Shown here: in pieces, positions 32,399 through 43,520 of the stretch
How the letters are laid out: the number at the start of each line of letters is the position of its first letter
Position numbering within the stretch: position 1 is the first letter of the stretch
DNA from: Pseudeuparius sepicola
Taxonomy: Eukaryota > Arthropoda > Insecta > Coleoptera > Anthribidae
Length of the DNA stretch: 64,000 nt
Reading direction: 5' to 3'
NCBI GenBank assembly: GCA_963920635.1
Contig: OY987299.1
Location: 128,461,373 to 128,525,372, forward strand
Made by a program: the position numbers and the translations under genes
The notes under the pieces: model-generated
Seen by the model: only the letters and a program-made list of their open reading frames with translations
What the model was told of the DNA's origin: nothing
The model's database searches: none

Positions 32399-33257
32399 GA
32401 CCGGGAGATAGTGACAGATTTTTGGACGTGATTTTACTCAGTATGCCTTGCAAAGGGCATTATGTGGCACATATTCTCACAATAATAAGGTATGAATCAG
32501 AGAGTCATCCTGGGTTCTTCATGTGAAAAACTGAGTTTTCAATCATTCGAAACATATGCGTTTTGATATGATTTTATACAGGCTGCCATGTGTTTTATAA
32601 TGAAGTTCAAAATAGAAAATTCCTCAGAAAATCATAGGCATACCGTTAGGGTGGGTCCAAAGGGTTATTATTGCCACGTGATCTTGTATTTTAATAATTA
32701 AATTTTCCACGTTTCTGAACAGGCTGCCAATGAGAAGTATGCAAGTTCTTGTTATGAAACTGCTGAAGAAAAGATGGCATACCGTTTGCGCATGTCCAAG
32801 TACACTTTACATCGAATAACTCGTTTAAATGATTAAATAACATTCAATTTAAAAAGTACTTGGACATGCGCGAAAGGTATGCCATCTTTTTTTCAGCATT
32901 TTCATAGTAAGAACTTGCATACTTCTCATTGGCAGCCTGTTCAGAAACGTGGAAAAATTAATTATTAAAATACAAGATCACGTGGCAATAATAGCCCTTT
33001 GGACCCACCCTAATGGATGCCTATGGTTTTCCGAGGAATTTTCATTTTGAACTTTATTATAAAACCATGGCAGTCTGTATAAAATCATATCAAAACGCAT
33101 ATGTTCCGAATAATTGAAAACTCAGTTTTTCACATGAAGAACCCAGGATGACTCTCTGATTCATACCTTATTATTGTGAGAATATGTTCCACATAATGCC
33201 CTTTGCAAGGCATACTGAGTAAAATCACGTCCAAAAATCTGTCACTATCTCCCGGTC
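32399..33257. mobile_element. near-perfect 859 bp palindrome
   Basis: Ends GACCGGGAGATAGTGACAG / complement, arms of about 415 bp, and a centre of about 30 bases near 32828. It contains no coding. Its right half recurs at 43521-43750 plus 45582-45671, so it is a dispersed foldback family. No target duplication is evident. Confidence 0.9.
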
Positions 33258-33625
33258 TAACACGGATTTATAATATCGGTGTAAATGATCGCCCTCCGTT
33301 TTCTTAGGGTCCTACTTTTGTATGGAGTGTCAAGATTTAATCGATCTATGATATTAAAAAAAATTACAGCGGGGAGCACGGCAAAATAATTGGAAAAATC
33401 AAGGTAGCTATGGAAAACAACACCCAAAAGGTTACGTAGTGACAGTGATCAGGTTGGTATTAAACGCCAAAGAAAATGGATGATGAAAAGCTAAGTGTAT
33501 AGTGGAAAAAGTAGAAATTATTAGATGTGAAAACAAGCGTAAAATTTCGAGAAAACGAATTCAATGATGAAAATGCGGAGGAAATATTGGGATATTTTAA
33601 AAATAATCCTCAAGTAGGTAGTGTA

Positions 33626-34023
33626 CAAGGACCGGCAGAAAGTTGGACACAAAAATTTAATAATTTGAAACTCTGATTTCGATTAATTTAAATTTCTAGG
33701 GTGGTCAAAAAAATAATAAAAAAAAAAGTTAAATTTCTTTTGTTTTTGACTAGGTGGCTGTGACTTTAAATCTAACATCCACCTTTGATTCCAATCAACT
33801 TTTGTCAATAACTTTTTACCGTATTTTAAAAAATAAGGGTACTTTACTCTTGAGTTATTTTGACATTTTTGAATCTACCTCGTATCCAAAAAGAGATATT
33901 TAATTTTTGAGATGTGCGTTTTGAGTTTGAAATGATGCACCAACTTTTATCAAGAATAAAATTTTCTGAGAAATTAATAATAATAAAGTTTTTCATTTGT
34001 GTCCAACTTTCTGCCGGTTACTG
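33626..34023. mobile_element. Tc1-type MITE
   Basis: About 398 bp between TA dinucleotides (33624-33625, 34024-34025) with inverted ends ACCGGCAGAAAGTTGGACAC. It interrupts the transposase frame. No coding. Confidence 0.85.
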
Positions 34024-34261
34024 TATAAAGAGAAGCTGCTCTAAATTTATATTTTGTAAAGTCTCTCATTTGGAAAACCTTAAAAGATGATAATATTAAA
34101 CCGTTTAAACCCAAATATTTGCACACCTTGCGCGAAGGAGATTTAGAAAGAAGGTAGAGTATTATTTGGGCAAAAGGACAATTTTTAAATGATGAAAATT
34201 TTCTGGCCAACGTTATCTACACAGATGAGGCAACATTTACAACCAATGGCGTAATAGACCG

Positions 34262-35352
34262 TCAGATAGTGACAGACTTAGGTGTCCCATTTTCGCATAC
34301 AAGCCTCGAAGATTTTTGAAAAGTAGGTACATCGATTCGCCTCTGGGCGATAACATATATGGAAAATTCGATTTTTCTATATAATATTGTCACACATGTG
34401 ACGCACTACTTGTGTGTGCCGGAGGGTTGGATTAACCCTCACAGCTTGCCGGGATCACTGGGTGCGGGAGTCGCGAAGCGCAGAAGAAAGACAGCAGGTA
34501 CAAAGTAGGGTGATGTTTATTCTTCCACTCACAGATATGCCTCTAACAGTATCTGGACCATGGCGGGGGTAGCGCGGACTGTGGACCGACGCGACCGATA
34601 CTACGTGGAAGTGACCGGGGCGCGAGCTGCGCCCTTGACCCGACGGCGCGGTGCCGCTGCTGACCCACTGACGACTTCAACAGTGCCCAGGGGCGCTGTC
34701 GTCTGCCCCTCGGAGCCCGACCTGAACAAGGAGGCTACTTAAGCGGGATCCATTGCCAGGTCAGACCACCGAGGGTGGTCAGTGATCAAGTAGCTGCTAA
34801 TAAGCGGAGCTTACTGATGCCTGTGGCTGGTGCCGAATTTATATTCGCAGATTTTGCCGACTCGGCGATTGGACTTTGATTTATCTTATGTTTATCTTAT
34901 CGAGTAATCCTCGTATATTTTGTAATTGATTGTCCCCTGTATTTGTATAATGTTATCTTTACTTGTTATGATTCAGTAGAAATGAGTTTGAATGGTTTGG
35001 TCATCGGTCCACAGATGTCACTTTGTTGACAATATGTTAATTATGTATAATATGTTTTTTTCTGTTTTTTCGGACTAGTGACGATGTACATTTTCATACA
35101 TTAGATGGGCTTGTGTGGGAAAATTGGTCAGAATCTCGATTTTTCCTTACAAGATTACGCCCTTATTTCAACCCTAAGTTCTATTAATTAATCATAATAT
35201 AGTGTACCTACGCGGCTTGCGTAAAATTGGGAAACAGACACCTTCTATTTCTGTAAATTTTTTTTATTCTAATCAACATCGATGTACTTTTCTACCCTCT
35301 TCGAGGCTTGTATACGAAAATGGGGCACTTCAATCTGTCACTATCTATAATG
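34262..35352. mobile_element. inverted-repeat unit inside the mariner-type element
   Basis: Inverted arms of about 80-95 bp: AGATAGTGACAGACTTAGGT and CATACAAGCCTCGAAG on the left match the complement at 35278-35352. The end (GACCGNCAGATAGTGACAG) is like that of the 859 bp palindrome at 32399. A solo LTR lies in the loop. Confidence 0.7.
34388..35031 (+). mobile_element. solo LTR, 644 bp
   Basis: Begins TGTCACAC, ends TTGACA, and is flanked by ATAT on both sides (34384-34387, 35032-35035), a 4 bp duplication typical of Ty3/gypsy-class integration. Related to the unit at 7633-9445. A GC-rich first half and AT-rich tail with TTGTATAATG. No second LTR or internal region lies next to it. Confidence 0.8.
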
Positions 35353-35912
35353 TGTTCCCAGACTACAAAATACTGGCCCGAAGAAAGTCCCAATTTTGTA
35401 ATTCTTTGCAAACACCAATATTCTCAAAAATTTTTTTGTGGAATATCATCCACCTTACTTTTTCTGTGAAACTTTAGATGGTGCTGGCAGGATGCCTGTT
35501 TCCATTTTGACGGTGCGCCATGTCACAGCACATCTGCAGTTGCGGATTGGCTAAACCCTAATTTCCAAGGCAGATGGACAGATCTTCGAAATCCTGTAGT
35601 ACATTGGCCACTCAGATCTCCGGATCTGACTTCAGTGGACCTCTAGGTACTTTTGGGGCGTTATAAAAAATAGGGGCTACAAAAACAGTTCCAATAACCT
35701 TTGCCAGCAGTTATCACTGAAAGAAAATGAGTTGAGAAACGCATTGAGTCTGAAGATGACTTAGTAGAATGCACAAAAATCTGAAAATATTACGTACATT
35801 TGTTGTTAAGTTATCTGTTTCCGAATATGTTATTATTGTTAATTTTCCGAGCTTCCCCCTGTAATTTTTGTTAAAAACGGTCTTAGATCGATTAAAATCT
35901 TGACACCTTCAA

Positions 35913-36742
35913 TACTTGACACCTGAAGTGATAAATGCTTAGCTTGCTATAGCGATAGCGATCCTATATAAGTTTCCAAGTTAATTGAAATCCGTCTCAT
36001 TCGTTAAGAATTCATGCAAAATGTAACGACGTTCTCATCCTCAATTCCATATCCCCGCGGTTAGTCGTTTCTTCCGAAAGTTATATATTTTCTTGCTGCG
36101 GATTCTATTGTAGTCAGCTGAGATGGAAATCGACAATAAAAACCTAAATATTTCAACAAAAGTTTCAGGCTTGCATAGCGGCGCCACAATCTCAGAAATT
36201 CCGGAATGGAAAATGCAGTTTGATACTCGAGGAACGCACTTAAAATATTAACGACAAACTAGGAAATTTAGGGAACTTCCAAATATGCGATGTACTATTA
36301 ATATCGTCTAATGAGATACATACGCATTTAGAGCTGCTTGGGAAGTTTCAAGTACGGAGATGGGGAGCAATTTTTCTTTTTAGGATCTACTATTCTATTG
36401 CACATTCACTATTTCATATATGTTAGTTATGGAGAACACACTATTTTATTCCTTTTTCCACATCGTAACTTCGCGAAAAACAGAAATTTTGAAAAAAATT
36501 TGGCATCCAGGGTTTCACGACGATGTTTGTGGTTACAATCTGGACGAATTTTTACTGTATGCAGCTCAAGCTATTCACCACACTATTTTGCACCTTTTGC
36601 AACATCGAAACTTCGCGAAAACCAGATTTTTTGCCGTGTTTACGTACATTACGTACGCTATTTTCGCCCATGCCAGTCATTCGGCGCGTGCCGACGTACT
36701 CTCTCCTCTACTTTATTACTCTCTACTCTACTTACACTTATG
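35913..36742. other. spacer with a short tandem duplication
   Basis: No gene. Two related blocks about 145 bp apart (36430-36500 and 36575-36650) share CACACTATTTT and AACTTCGCGAAAA. 36000-36160 has higher GC. Confidence 0.4.
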
Positions 36743-37294
36743 CAGGCGGTTTCACATAGCACTCGACTGCGATCGCAGTGACTGTTTGGTGGGCGTGGTT
36801 CCGCTGCCAAGCGAATATCGATGTGATCGGAGTATACAGTGTTATCTCGGATAGTGTTATAACTAGAAATATTTTTAAATTTCAGATGAAAAATGTATCA
36901 TCTAATCGAATTATATCGATGCAATGAGTGTCTATGGGACCTTCAAATTCACCTCAATATATTTTTCGTATGGGAGACGTGTAAAATTTTGGAAATCTCC
37001 GTCTACTGTTCTATAATTCAGTCAAAACGTGGTCTGCATAATAAAGGCGTTTTCCCAATACCTTTTCTTCTTATATTTATGTTTAATATTTAACATTAAC
37101 TTTTAATCAAAAGGCACATGATAGCATACACTTTTCTTTTATTCGGCGCCATTTTGTAACTACTACTGTCAACACACTTTTGCAAATAATGTGAAACACC
37201 ACATAACAGTTCTGCTATAGCAGTATAAGGCTCCCCCACCGGCCACCACAGTTGAACTGTGACTGCAGTTAAGTGCTTTGTGAAACCGCCGCTT
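36743..37294. mobile_element. non-autonomous element, GGCGGTTTCACA ends
   Basis: Inverted ends of about 65 bp: GGCGGTTTCACATAGCACT at left and the complement of AAGTGCTTTGTGAAACCGCC at right, continuing through GACTG...CAGT and GGTGG blocks. About 550 bp long, no coding, target duplication not resolved. Confidence 0.65.
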
Positions 37295-37557
37295 AAAGCA
37301 TCACATTATGTATGGTCAGCTTTGCGACGATTTCGTCATCTACTTGCCTCTTTTCGGCTTCAGAGAGTTCGTGTATCCTGCTGTTGTCTCTGTCTCACTT
37401 GCAATGCATTTATATTTGTGGATTGACATAATAACACGTAAGGTCAATTTAAAATACGGCCAGGCGGCTGCGAGGAACGAATTATTATTAGACATTAGTA
37501 ATCTGGACTCGATTAAAGGAGTTTTTGCATGAGAATATAATTGCATTTTTTTAAATA
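37295..37557. other. spacer
   Basis: Short frames on both strands, none recognised. Confidence 0.3.
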
Positions 37558-37559
37558 TA

Positions 37560-39033
37560 AACTCCTGGACAAAATTAACGCAACATCATAAATTTGACAC
37601 TTATTTGATGCTACGTTTTTTTTTTCTGAATTTATGATCCGATTTGAATGATTTTTTTGCATTGTAGGTTGGTTCCTTTACAATGTCATAGTTTTCGCTG
37701 TTTATGATAAAAAGTTCATTTTCGATGTATACCGGGTGTAATAAAAAAGTTATGTTTTTTTTTTCGTATCACACTGTGGAGTATACTAGCAACCGAAACA
37801 TATAGAAGTTTTTATTAGACGGTAGGTCCATCTTTCTTCAACATTTTATTGTTTGGTTTACTTCATTATCTCTGTTATTAAAGGAGATACACTGTTTTAT
37901 AGCGTAACATGTTTTTTTTTATTATTCAACATATTCATTGTTAAATGTGTTCAAGTAGGCTATGGAACCTTTCTGACATTTCAAGTGATGTCTCAACAGA
38001 TGTTGTGTTTTAAAGTTACAAAGGTCAAATAAAATTCGCCATACTGATAAAAACTGTTCGGAAACTGCTTATTAAACGTTCGTTTTATATGCCCAGTTGC
38101 CCGACTATTCTGTCGTTTAAACCAGCCTCATTTAAATATCTTCTGATGGTTCGAGACGATATTGTATGATGGAGAGCAGTTCTAAGTTCACTTTTTAGCC
38201 TAGTACTAGTGATATTCCTGTTTCTTAGAACAGTTTGCCTAATAAAATGCTCATCCTTTGCATCGGTACATCGCTTTCGCCCTTGGCCTGACCTTCGAGA
38301 GTAAGATCCTGTCTCGTTAAATCGTTCAACCATACGACTTATAGTCGAACGATGTATTCCTATCACATTAGCAACATGACACATTGAATAGCCTTCATCC
38401 ACCAAAGTTAAAGCTCTTACTGCTTCTTCTGCCGATAAATTTTTTGGTCGATTCATTTTTCAAGTTTAAAATACTTGTCGGGCAACTGGGCATATGAAAC
38501 GAACGTTTAATAAGCAGTTTCCAAACAGTTTTTATCGGTATGGCGAATTTTAATCGACCTTTGTAACTTTAAAACACAACATCTGTTGACACATCGCTTG
38601 AAATGTCAGAAAGGTTCCATAGCCTACTTGAACACATTTAACAATGAATGTGTTGAATAATAAAGTCTATAAAAACATGTTACGCTATAAAACAGTGTAT
38701 CTCCTTTAATAACAGAGATAATGAAGTAAACCAAAAAAAGAAAATGTTGAAGAAAGATGGACCTACGGTCTAATGTCAACTGCTATATGTTTCGGTTGCT
38801 AGTATACTCCACAGTGTGATACGAGTTTTCGGAAAAAAACAACATTTTTTATTACACCCGGTAGGCATAAATCGAAAATGAACTTTTTATCATAAACAGC
38901 GAAAACTATGACATTGTCAAGGAACCAACCTACAATGCAAAAAAAATCATTGAAATCGGATCATAAATTCAGAAAAAAATAGCATCAAATAAGTGGCAAA
39001 TTTATGATGTTGCGTTAATTTTGTCCAGGAGTT
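37560..39033 (-). mobile_element. Tc1-type foldback element with 550 bp arms
   Basis: A 1474 bp element between TA dinucleotides. Terminal AACTCCTGGACAAAATTAAC and its complement; arms 37560-38105 and 38478-39033 are inverted copies. The single-copy centre (38106-38477) holds only the DNA-binding domain of a Tc1 transposase. Confidence 0.92.
38085..38456 (-). CDS. Tc1-type transposase DNA-binding domain only (123 aa)
   Basis: Intact frame. Two helix-turn-helix units typical of Tc1/mariner N-termini: an HTH near residues 9-48 (LSAEEAVRALTLVDEG, VANVIGIHRSTISRMVERF), a basic linker with GRKR (about 59-62), and a second HTH near 64-115 (ITSTRLKSELR, SSRTIRRYLNEAGL). No DDE catalytic region follows; the frame runs a few codons into the left palindrome arm and stops (GQLGI). 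Such a protein would be expected to bind the element's own ends in the nucleus but could not cut. Whether it is transcribed is unknown. Confidence 0.75.
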   Translation of the reverse strand: MNRPKNLSAEEAVRALTLVDEGYSMCHVANVIGIHRSTISRMVERFNETGSYSRRSGQGRKRCTDAKDEHFIRQTVLRNRNITSTRLKSELRTALHHTISSRTIRRYLNEAGLNDRIVGQLGI

Positions 39034-39035
39034 TA

Positions 39036-39493
39036 GTTTATTATTAAACATTGAAAAAAAAATTAAAATAAATTAGGTGGGTCGTTGATCAAATGACTTT
39101 ATGGAGAAGCCGCGCCTTTCACCTACTCTAGTATCCTGACTCAGCATTTCAGAAGCATCAACCTTTCACTAGTGCCCAACTGACCAAGCGTTAACTTCTT
39201 CCCCGTTCTGAGATTCTTACACTTCGCTGGATACCTCGCCAATTATATTTCCTTCCTACCCGGGATCTCCGCCGACCAATCTGGCCATTGTCGTCCTCCC
39301 AGACGAAAATCCACAATGAAAACATGAAACTTTCGGGAAAAGTTTCCCGCTTGTCGGTTGCGTAATGCTCCCGACCCCGTCAGAAACTCGGCAGGTCGGA
39401 GAAAACGATCTGTAAAATATTAATAGATTCTTAAATTTCCGATAAAATGGAAAATTGCCTCTGGCTCCTCCCGAGATATAGATACGCCTTTTT
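39036..39493. other. spacer with diverged repeat
   Basis: 39200-39400 shares islands with 12330-12490 (see the 9446-13074 entry). No exon recognised. Confidence 0.35.
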
Positions 39494-40610
39494 CACGGGC
39501 GTAGCCAGGATTTAGTTTTGGGGGGGGGTTTTGTTTGAGAAGTAAATAAAACAACAAAAATATACTTACATGAAATTTAATATCTATATATTCATCCGAA
39601 AAACTACGACATATTTATAAAGTTCTTAACTTTAAATGAAATGGATAAATTAATTTCGTTCCTCTGCGCTAAATCTAAAACCATTAAAGAAGAAATCTTC
39701 GGCTTTTTCTTTTAAATATATCCACTACTTCATCTGCATGAATTTCTGTTCCATAGTGAATGTTAATTAGAGCCAAACCATTAAGTCTGTTTTCACTTGT
39801 AGTGTTTCGTAATAGTTTTTCAGTCTCCTTAGGCTCGAGAAAGACCTTTCTGGGGTAGCAGTGGATACAGGAATGGTAGCCAAGATTTGTAGTAATGTGT
39901 AAATATTAGGATAAAGGTTTTTCTCGCACATATCTATGCATCCAAACTAGATTTCGGGGTAGGCAGTCTTCTTATCAGCATGCAAGGTAGCTGAAGCTTT
40001 GATAGGTAAATCCAAATTTGTTTCTTTATTAGAAACCCCTTGACCTTGACTACACCACTTTTTCCGGTAGTCCATACCTTTAAGTTTATCACCCTTCCTT
40101 TTTTTCCCCTCCATTTTTCGACAGTAATAATGATTCACGTATCTATCCTTAACAAGGTCATCGAATAACAGCGCACTAAAATTACTCACTTACACGGTAC
40201 ACTTAATTCTCTTCACTATTCGTTCACCACTTTTAACTTTTATTCGCTTCGAGTTCGCATGGAACAATACTGCCGTAAGCGCGGTCACGCGCCGCGGCGC
40301 CGCTTATATAGCAGCCCAGTAGCCGTCCAGAAACTTCCACGAACTTCCACAAAGTTCCGCTCATTTCGACCAAGGGGCGTGGCGAATAATCGAGAAACAA
40401 CGCAAGTGTCCCTACAATACAAAATAGTTCGGCTGCAACTGCGTCTGCCTCTCGTCAAAAGATGGCGCTAGGCTACATATATTCAAACGTAATAATAATT
40501 TAACTCTTCACTCCTCGTATTTTTTCGGTATAATATTAGGTAATATTTTGCTTATTTCGGGGGGGGGGGGGGGTTGAACCCCCGAAACCCCCCCCTTGGC
40601 TACGCCCGTG
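39494..40610 (-). mobile_element. internally deleted hAT element, copy 2
   Basis: Nearly identical to 7693-8815, with the same CACGGGCGTAGCC ends, G/C runs, TATA box and deletion. The N-terminal frame (40189-39947) is open for 80 codons. The dimerisation-domain part (39690-39940) has extra indels, such as one missing base at about 39809. The 8 bp flanks (GCCTTTTT / AAACGCAC) do not match, so a flank has changed since insertion. Confidence 0.9.
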
Positions 40611-41281
40611 AAACGCACCTCTTCTTTTATAGTTTATGCACCCGTCGCATGACCGAGTACCCGCCTATGCGGCCGACCCACCCCTTCAAAATGGACTCGC
40701 CCGGCAACCCGACGGAAATTCGTCCCCGCCGCAGGATGACGTGCATGTACTTCTCTATTTGAATTCGGTCTAGGCATGTCTTGAAGCCAAAATACTAACC
40801 TATTAAGCAGAATAGATGGTGTTTTTTGAATTCTATCATTACTGTCACTCTTCTTATTCCATTGAAGATGTTTGTACATTTTAGGCTACATGATATTATA
40901 CTTCACACGTCGAAATATTTTAAATTGTGGAACATAAATTGGTCTAAGAGTGTTTAGTCTTACAACTTAATTTCTGAAAATAGTGAAAACTCACAGTCAT
41001 TTCTTTTTAATTATTAACAAAAAAGGTCGATAAGACCGGTGTTGTAAAGAAATCACAATGCTATTTTTTAACTTTTCCTTTTTTATAAGGATGTAAGATT
41101 AGTGAGTGTAAATGTATTTACAAGAAAAATATATAATGGGTACTTCGCAGGAAGTGAGGGGGCACAACCGGGGCGCAAGGGGGCGCGAGGGGGGGCGAGG
41201 GGGGGCAAGGGGGGGCGAGGGGTCGAGGGGGACGCGAGTGGGGCACGGAGGGACGCGATTGGTCGACTCCTATATAGGTGT
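40611..41281. other. spacer
   Basis: GC-rich start (40611-40760), then AT-rich. Ends with the G-rich array at 41155. No gene recognised. Confidence 0.35.
41155..41250. repeat. G-rich short tandem array
   Basis: Imperfect repeats of about 10 bases of the type GGGGGGGCGA/GGGGGGGCAA, with at least six G runs of four or more on the + strand. It could form a G-quadruplex. It lies just outside the element at 41282. Confidence 0.7.
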
Positions 41282-42696
41282 CCCATCTTAGGCCAGGGAA
41301 AATAGAATTTGACCTAGACAAAAATATTAACTGCAATTTTGTTTTACCATATCAAAGTTATAAGTAAATACGTTGGTAGAAACCAAAAATTAAACATTTT
41401 GAAAAAAACGGAACCTTGAGTTACCTTAAAAACACCTATTTTTCGTTAGAAATTTCGAGAAAAATGTTAACTAGATTTTTTTAGACTCTTTAGGTAAAAA
41501 ACTTCCCTTGCTAACGTGCATTAAGAAATTAAACATTTTAAGAATATGGAAGTAACTTTGATCGACAAAGGGAGGTAAAAATCGGATAAATTTCTATTTC
41601 GGCAAAAGCAAAAATATTAACTACGTTTTTATTGCAGATGATCATTCCCTTTTACAAATAGAATTTAACTTATACAAAATTAAACATTTATCTGAGCCGC
41701 ATGTACGTCAGCTATCACTTCTAATTGGTATAGAATAGGCAAAAATTTTAACTGTTTTTTGTTTGTTTAACTTTTTACAATATAACTACATTGAATCATA
41801 TATTATAGCGAAATTAAACATTTATTTATGGTGCATATTGGTGAACTGTCACTTGTGATTTCTTTAGGAAAAGCAAAAATATTAACTGTTTTTTTTTAAC
41901 TTTTTACAATATAACTATATTAAATCACATATAGCGAAATTAAGCATTTATTTAGGGCGTATGTAGGTCAACTGTCATTTGTATTGGTAGAGCAAAAATA
42001 TTAATTAACTATTTTTTAAACTTTTTACAATACCTATACCAACTGTATTGAATAATATAGGGCACAATTAAACATTTATTTACGTTGCATTCACTACGTC
42101 AACTGTCACTTGTCATTTGTATAGGAGGAGCAAAAATACTTCCGTTACAAATTTTTGTTTAATTTCAAAAAAATTAATAAGACTTAATATCCACTTACAA
42201 AGTTTAACAAAAATCAGCCAGTTAATAATTTTGCTGTCAAAGACAGCTTCAAATTTCTTTAAAATGCGATTTCCGGCGAAGCAATATGTTTAATTTCAGA
42301 ACAAACTGTTAATACTTGATTTTTAAGGTAATTATAAATAATAAAAACGCCAGTTAATATTTTGGCCCAACAAAATATTACGCAAAATGTCATTTTTACA
42401 TCATTCGGATACTTGCGCAAATGTAATCTGTTTAATTTATCAATCTCAACTTTATATACCTTACTAACTAATAAATGCAGCTTACAATTCGCAGTTAATA
42501 TTTATGCCGTCTTTATTACAAGAAAATGTATTTTTCTAAAAAAAACGCCCACACGCGTATATTTATTTTGTATAAAAAAAAACATTCTGGCTTTCATTTA
42601 TTACCAATATTTTGTGATGGCGTTATAAAAATGCGGTTATGAATTTTGTCTAGGTTTCGTTATTTTTTACCGTAATTTCCCTGGCCTAATCTGGGG
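41282..42696. mobile_element. non-autonomous element with inward AAAATATTAACT repeats
   Basis: Ends CCCATCTTAGGCCAGGGAAA and, inverted, CCCCAGATTAGGCCAGGGAAA. The motif CAAAAATATTAACTG recurs on the + strand at about 41319, 41609, 41740, 41875, 41993 and 42131. It recurs inverted (CAGTTAATATTT) at about 42217, 42352 and 42492. Between 41690 and 42140, blocks of 118-138 bp repeat in tandem, each with AACTTTTTACAATA, AATTAAACATTTATTT and GTCAACTGTCA-like words. No transposase is seen; target duplication not resolved. Confidence 0.7.
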
Positions 42697-43520
42697 CGAA
42701 CAGTCTTTTTGCCGGACTGAAGGCTTTAGCTTTTTAGTTCCGCGCCGCGGCCGCTGCGTCTGGTCTCTGTGTTCCCGCATGATACGTCTTCTGAACCTTG
42801 CGATCTCTCGTTGTGTTATGTTCTACTGGTAATAAATGAACGAAATGAAAAGTAGTGGGTAGGGCATTTTGAAAGGTAGGTAACTTTCTAAGCCTTTCAT
42901 TGACCGAAAAAGTTTCTTGGGAGACCAACTCCAAAATTTGACATTAGCTTTCTCTATGCCCCTTCTCTAATAAAATAATACCTATCCAACACTTGATGCG
43001 ACGTTACCAAAAAATAGAAGCAAAAATAAGAAAACACTTAACCTTATACACATTGCTAAGTCGCCATATAAAAAAGACCTGAGAACTCGACCTTACGCGT
43101 TTTACCCCAACGCTAACGACCGCATCAGAGCCCGCCGCCTGCCAGCAATAATAATTATTCGTCTGTTTTTTTCATGGCCTTCTTGCTTTTGCGGCGGTTA
43201 GCGGCGGAAGTAAAAAAGATTGCGCCGAGCTGCTCCGTAGGGATTGAATTGTTTACGTCGGTACGTCCGACCTCAGAAATGCGATAAATCAAGTGGGAGG
43301 GCCGCCACCGTCTGCGGCGTTTAACGTTTACGATTGTCAACCACGCCTAAGGTTGGGCGAGACGTTTTGAATTGGAGATGGAAATTAGTTCAGGGTCTTT
43401 TTAATTTTGAGCGAGTATTTAAAAAGCGCTATCGCTCGTTCCACTGCTAAGTATCGTACCACGAAGCTGAGATTCATACCACGAATTTGATTTATTGGCA
43501 CCAAAGAGAAAAATTCAGAA
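42697..43520. other. spacer, locally GC-rich
   Basis: No gene. 43070-43340 is CpG-richer, without recognised exons. Confidence 0.35.

Larger units (their letters stand above)
33510..35770 (+). pseudogene. mariner/IS630-type transposase, broken by insertions
   Basis: The first segment (to 33620) has KFRENEFNDENAEEILGYFK. The next (34030-34256) has REAALN, KPFKPKYLHTLREGDLERR, then FLNDENFLANVIYTDEATFT, with the first catalytic Asp in TDEA. After the inserted unit, 35365-35440 gives YWPEESPNFVILCKH and FFCGISS. From about 35495 it reads FHFDGAPCHSTSAVADWL and SPDLTSVDL, the remaining catalytic regions. Several stops and frame changes are present besides the insertions. Confidence 0.8.
33323..35912 (+). 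mobile_element. mariner/IS630-type element, heavily nested
   Basis: Inverted ends GTGTCAAGATTTAATCGATC and GTGTCAAGATTTTAATCGAT (33327, 35906), extending over about 65 bp, with TA just outside. Inside are decayed transposase segments on the + strand, split by a small MITE (33626-34023) and by an inverted-repeat unit (34262-35352), itself containing a solo LTR (34388-35031). Confidence 0.8.

Noticed and set aside
34560..34742. 60-codon frame in the solo LTR
   Set aside because: GC-rich LTR sequence; no similarity in the related LTR and no known small LTR protein.
36338..36854. Overlapping 147- and 144-codon frames
   Set aside because: Two frames over the same AT-rich sequence with an internal nucleotide duplication, no recognisable domain, and the longer runs into the inverted end of an element.
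41083..41336. Proline-rich frames on the minus strand
   Set aside because: Produced by the G-rich tandem array read in the C-rich direction.
41690..42150. CRISPR-like array
   Set aside because: Repeat units are long, degenerate and AT-rich, change orientation downstream, and lie in a eukaryotic transposon with inverted ends.
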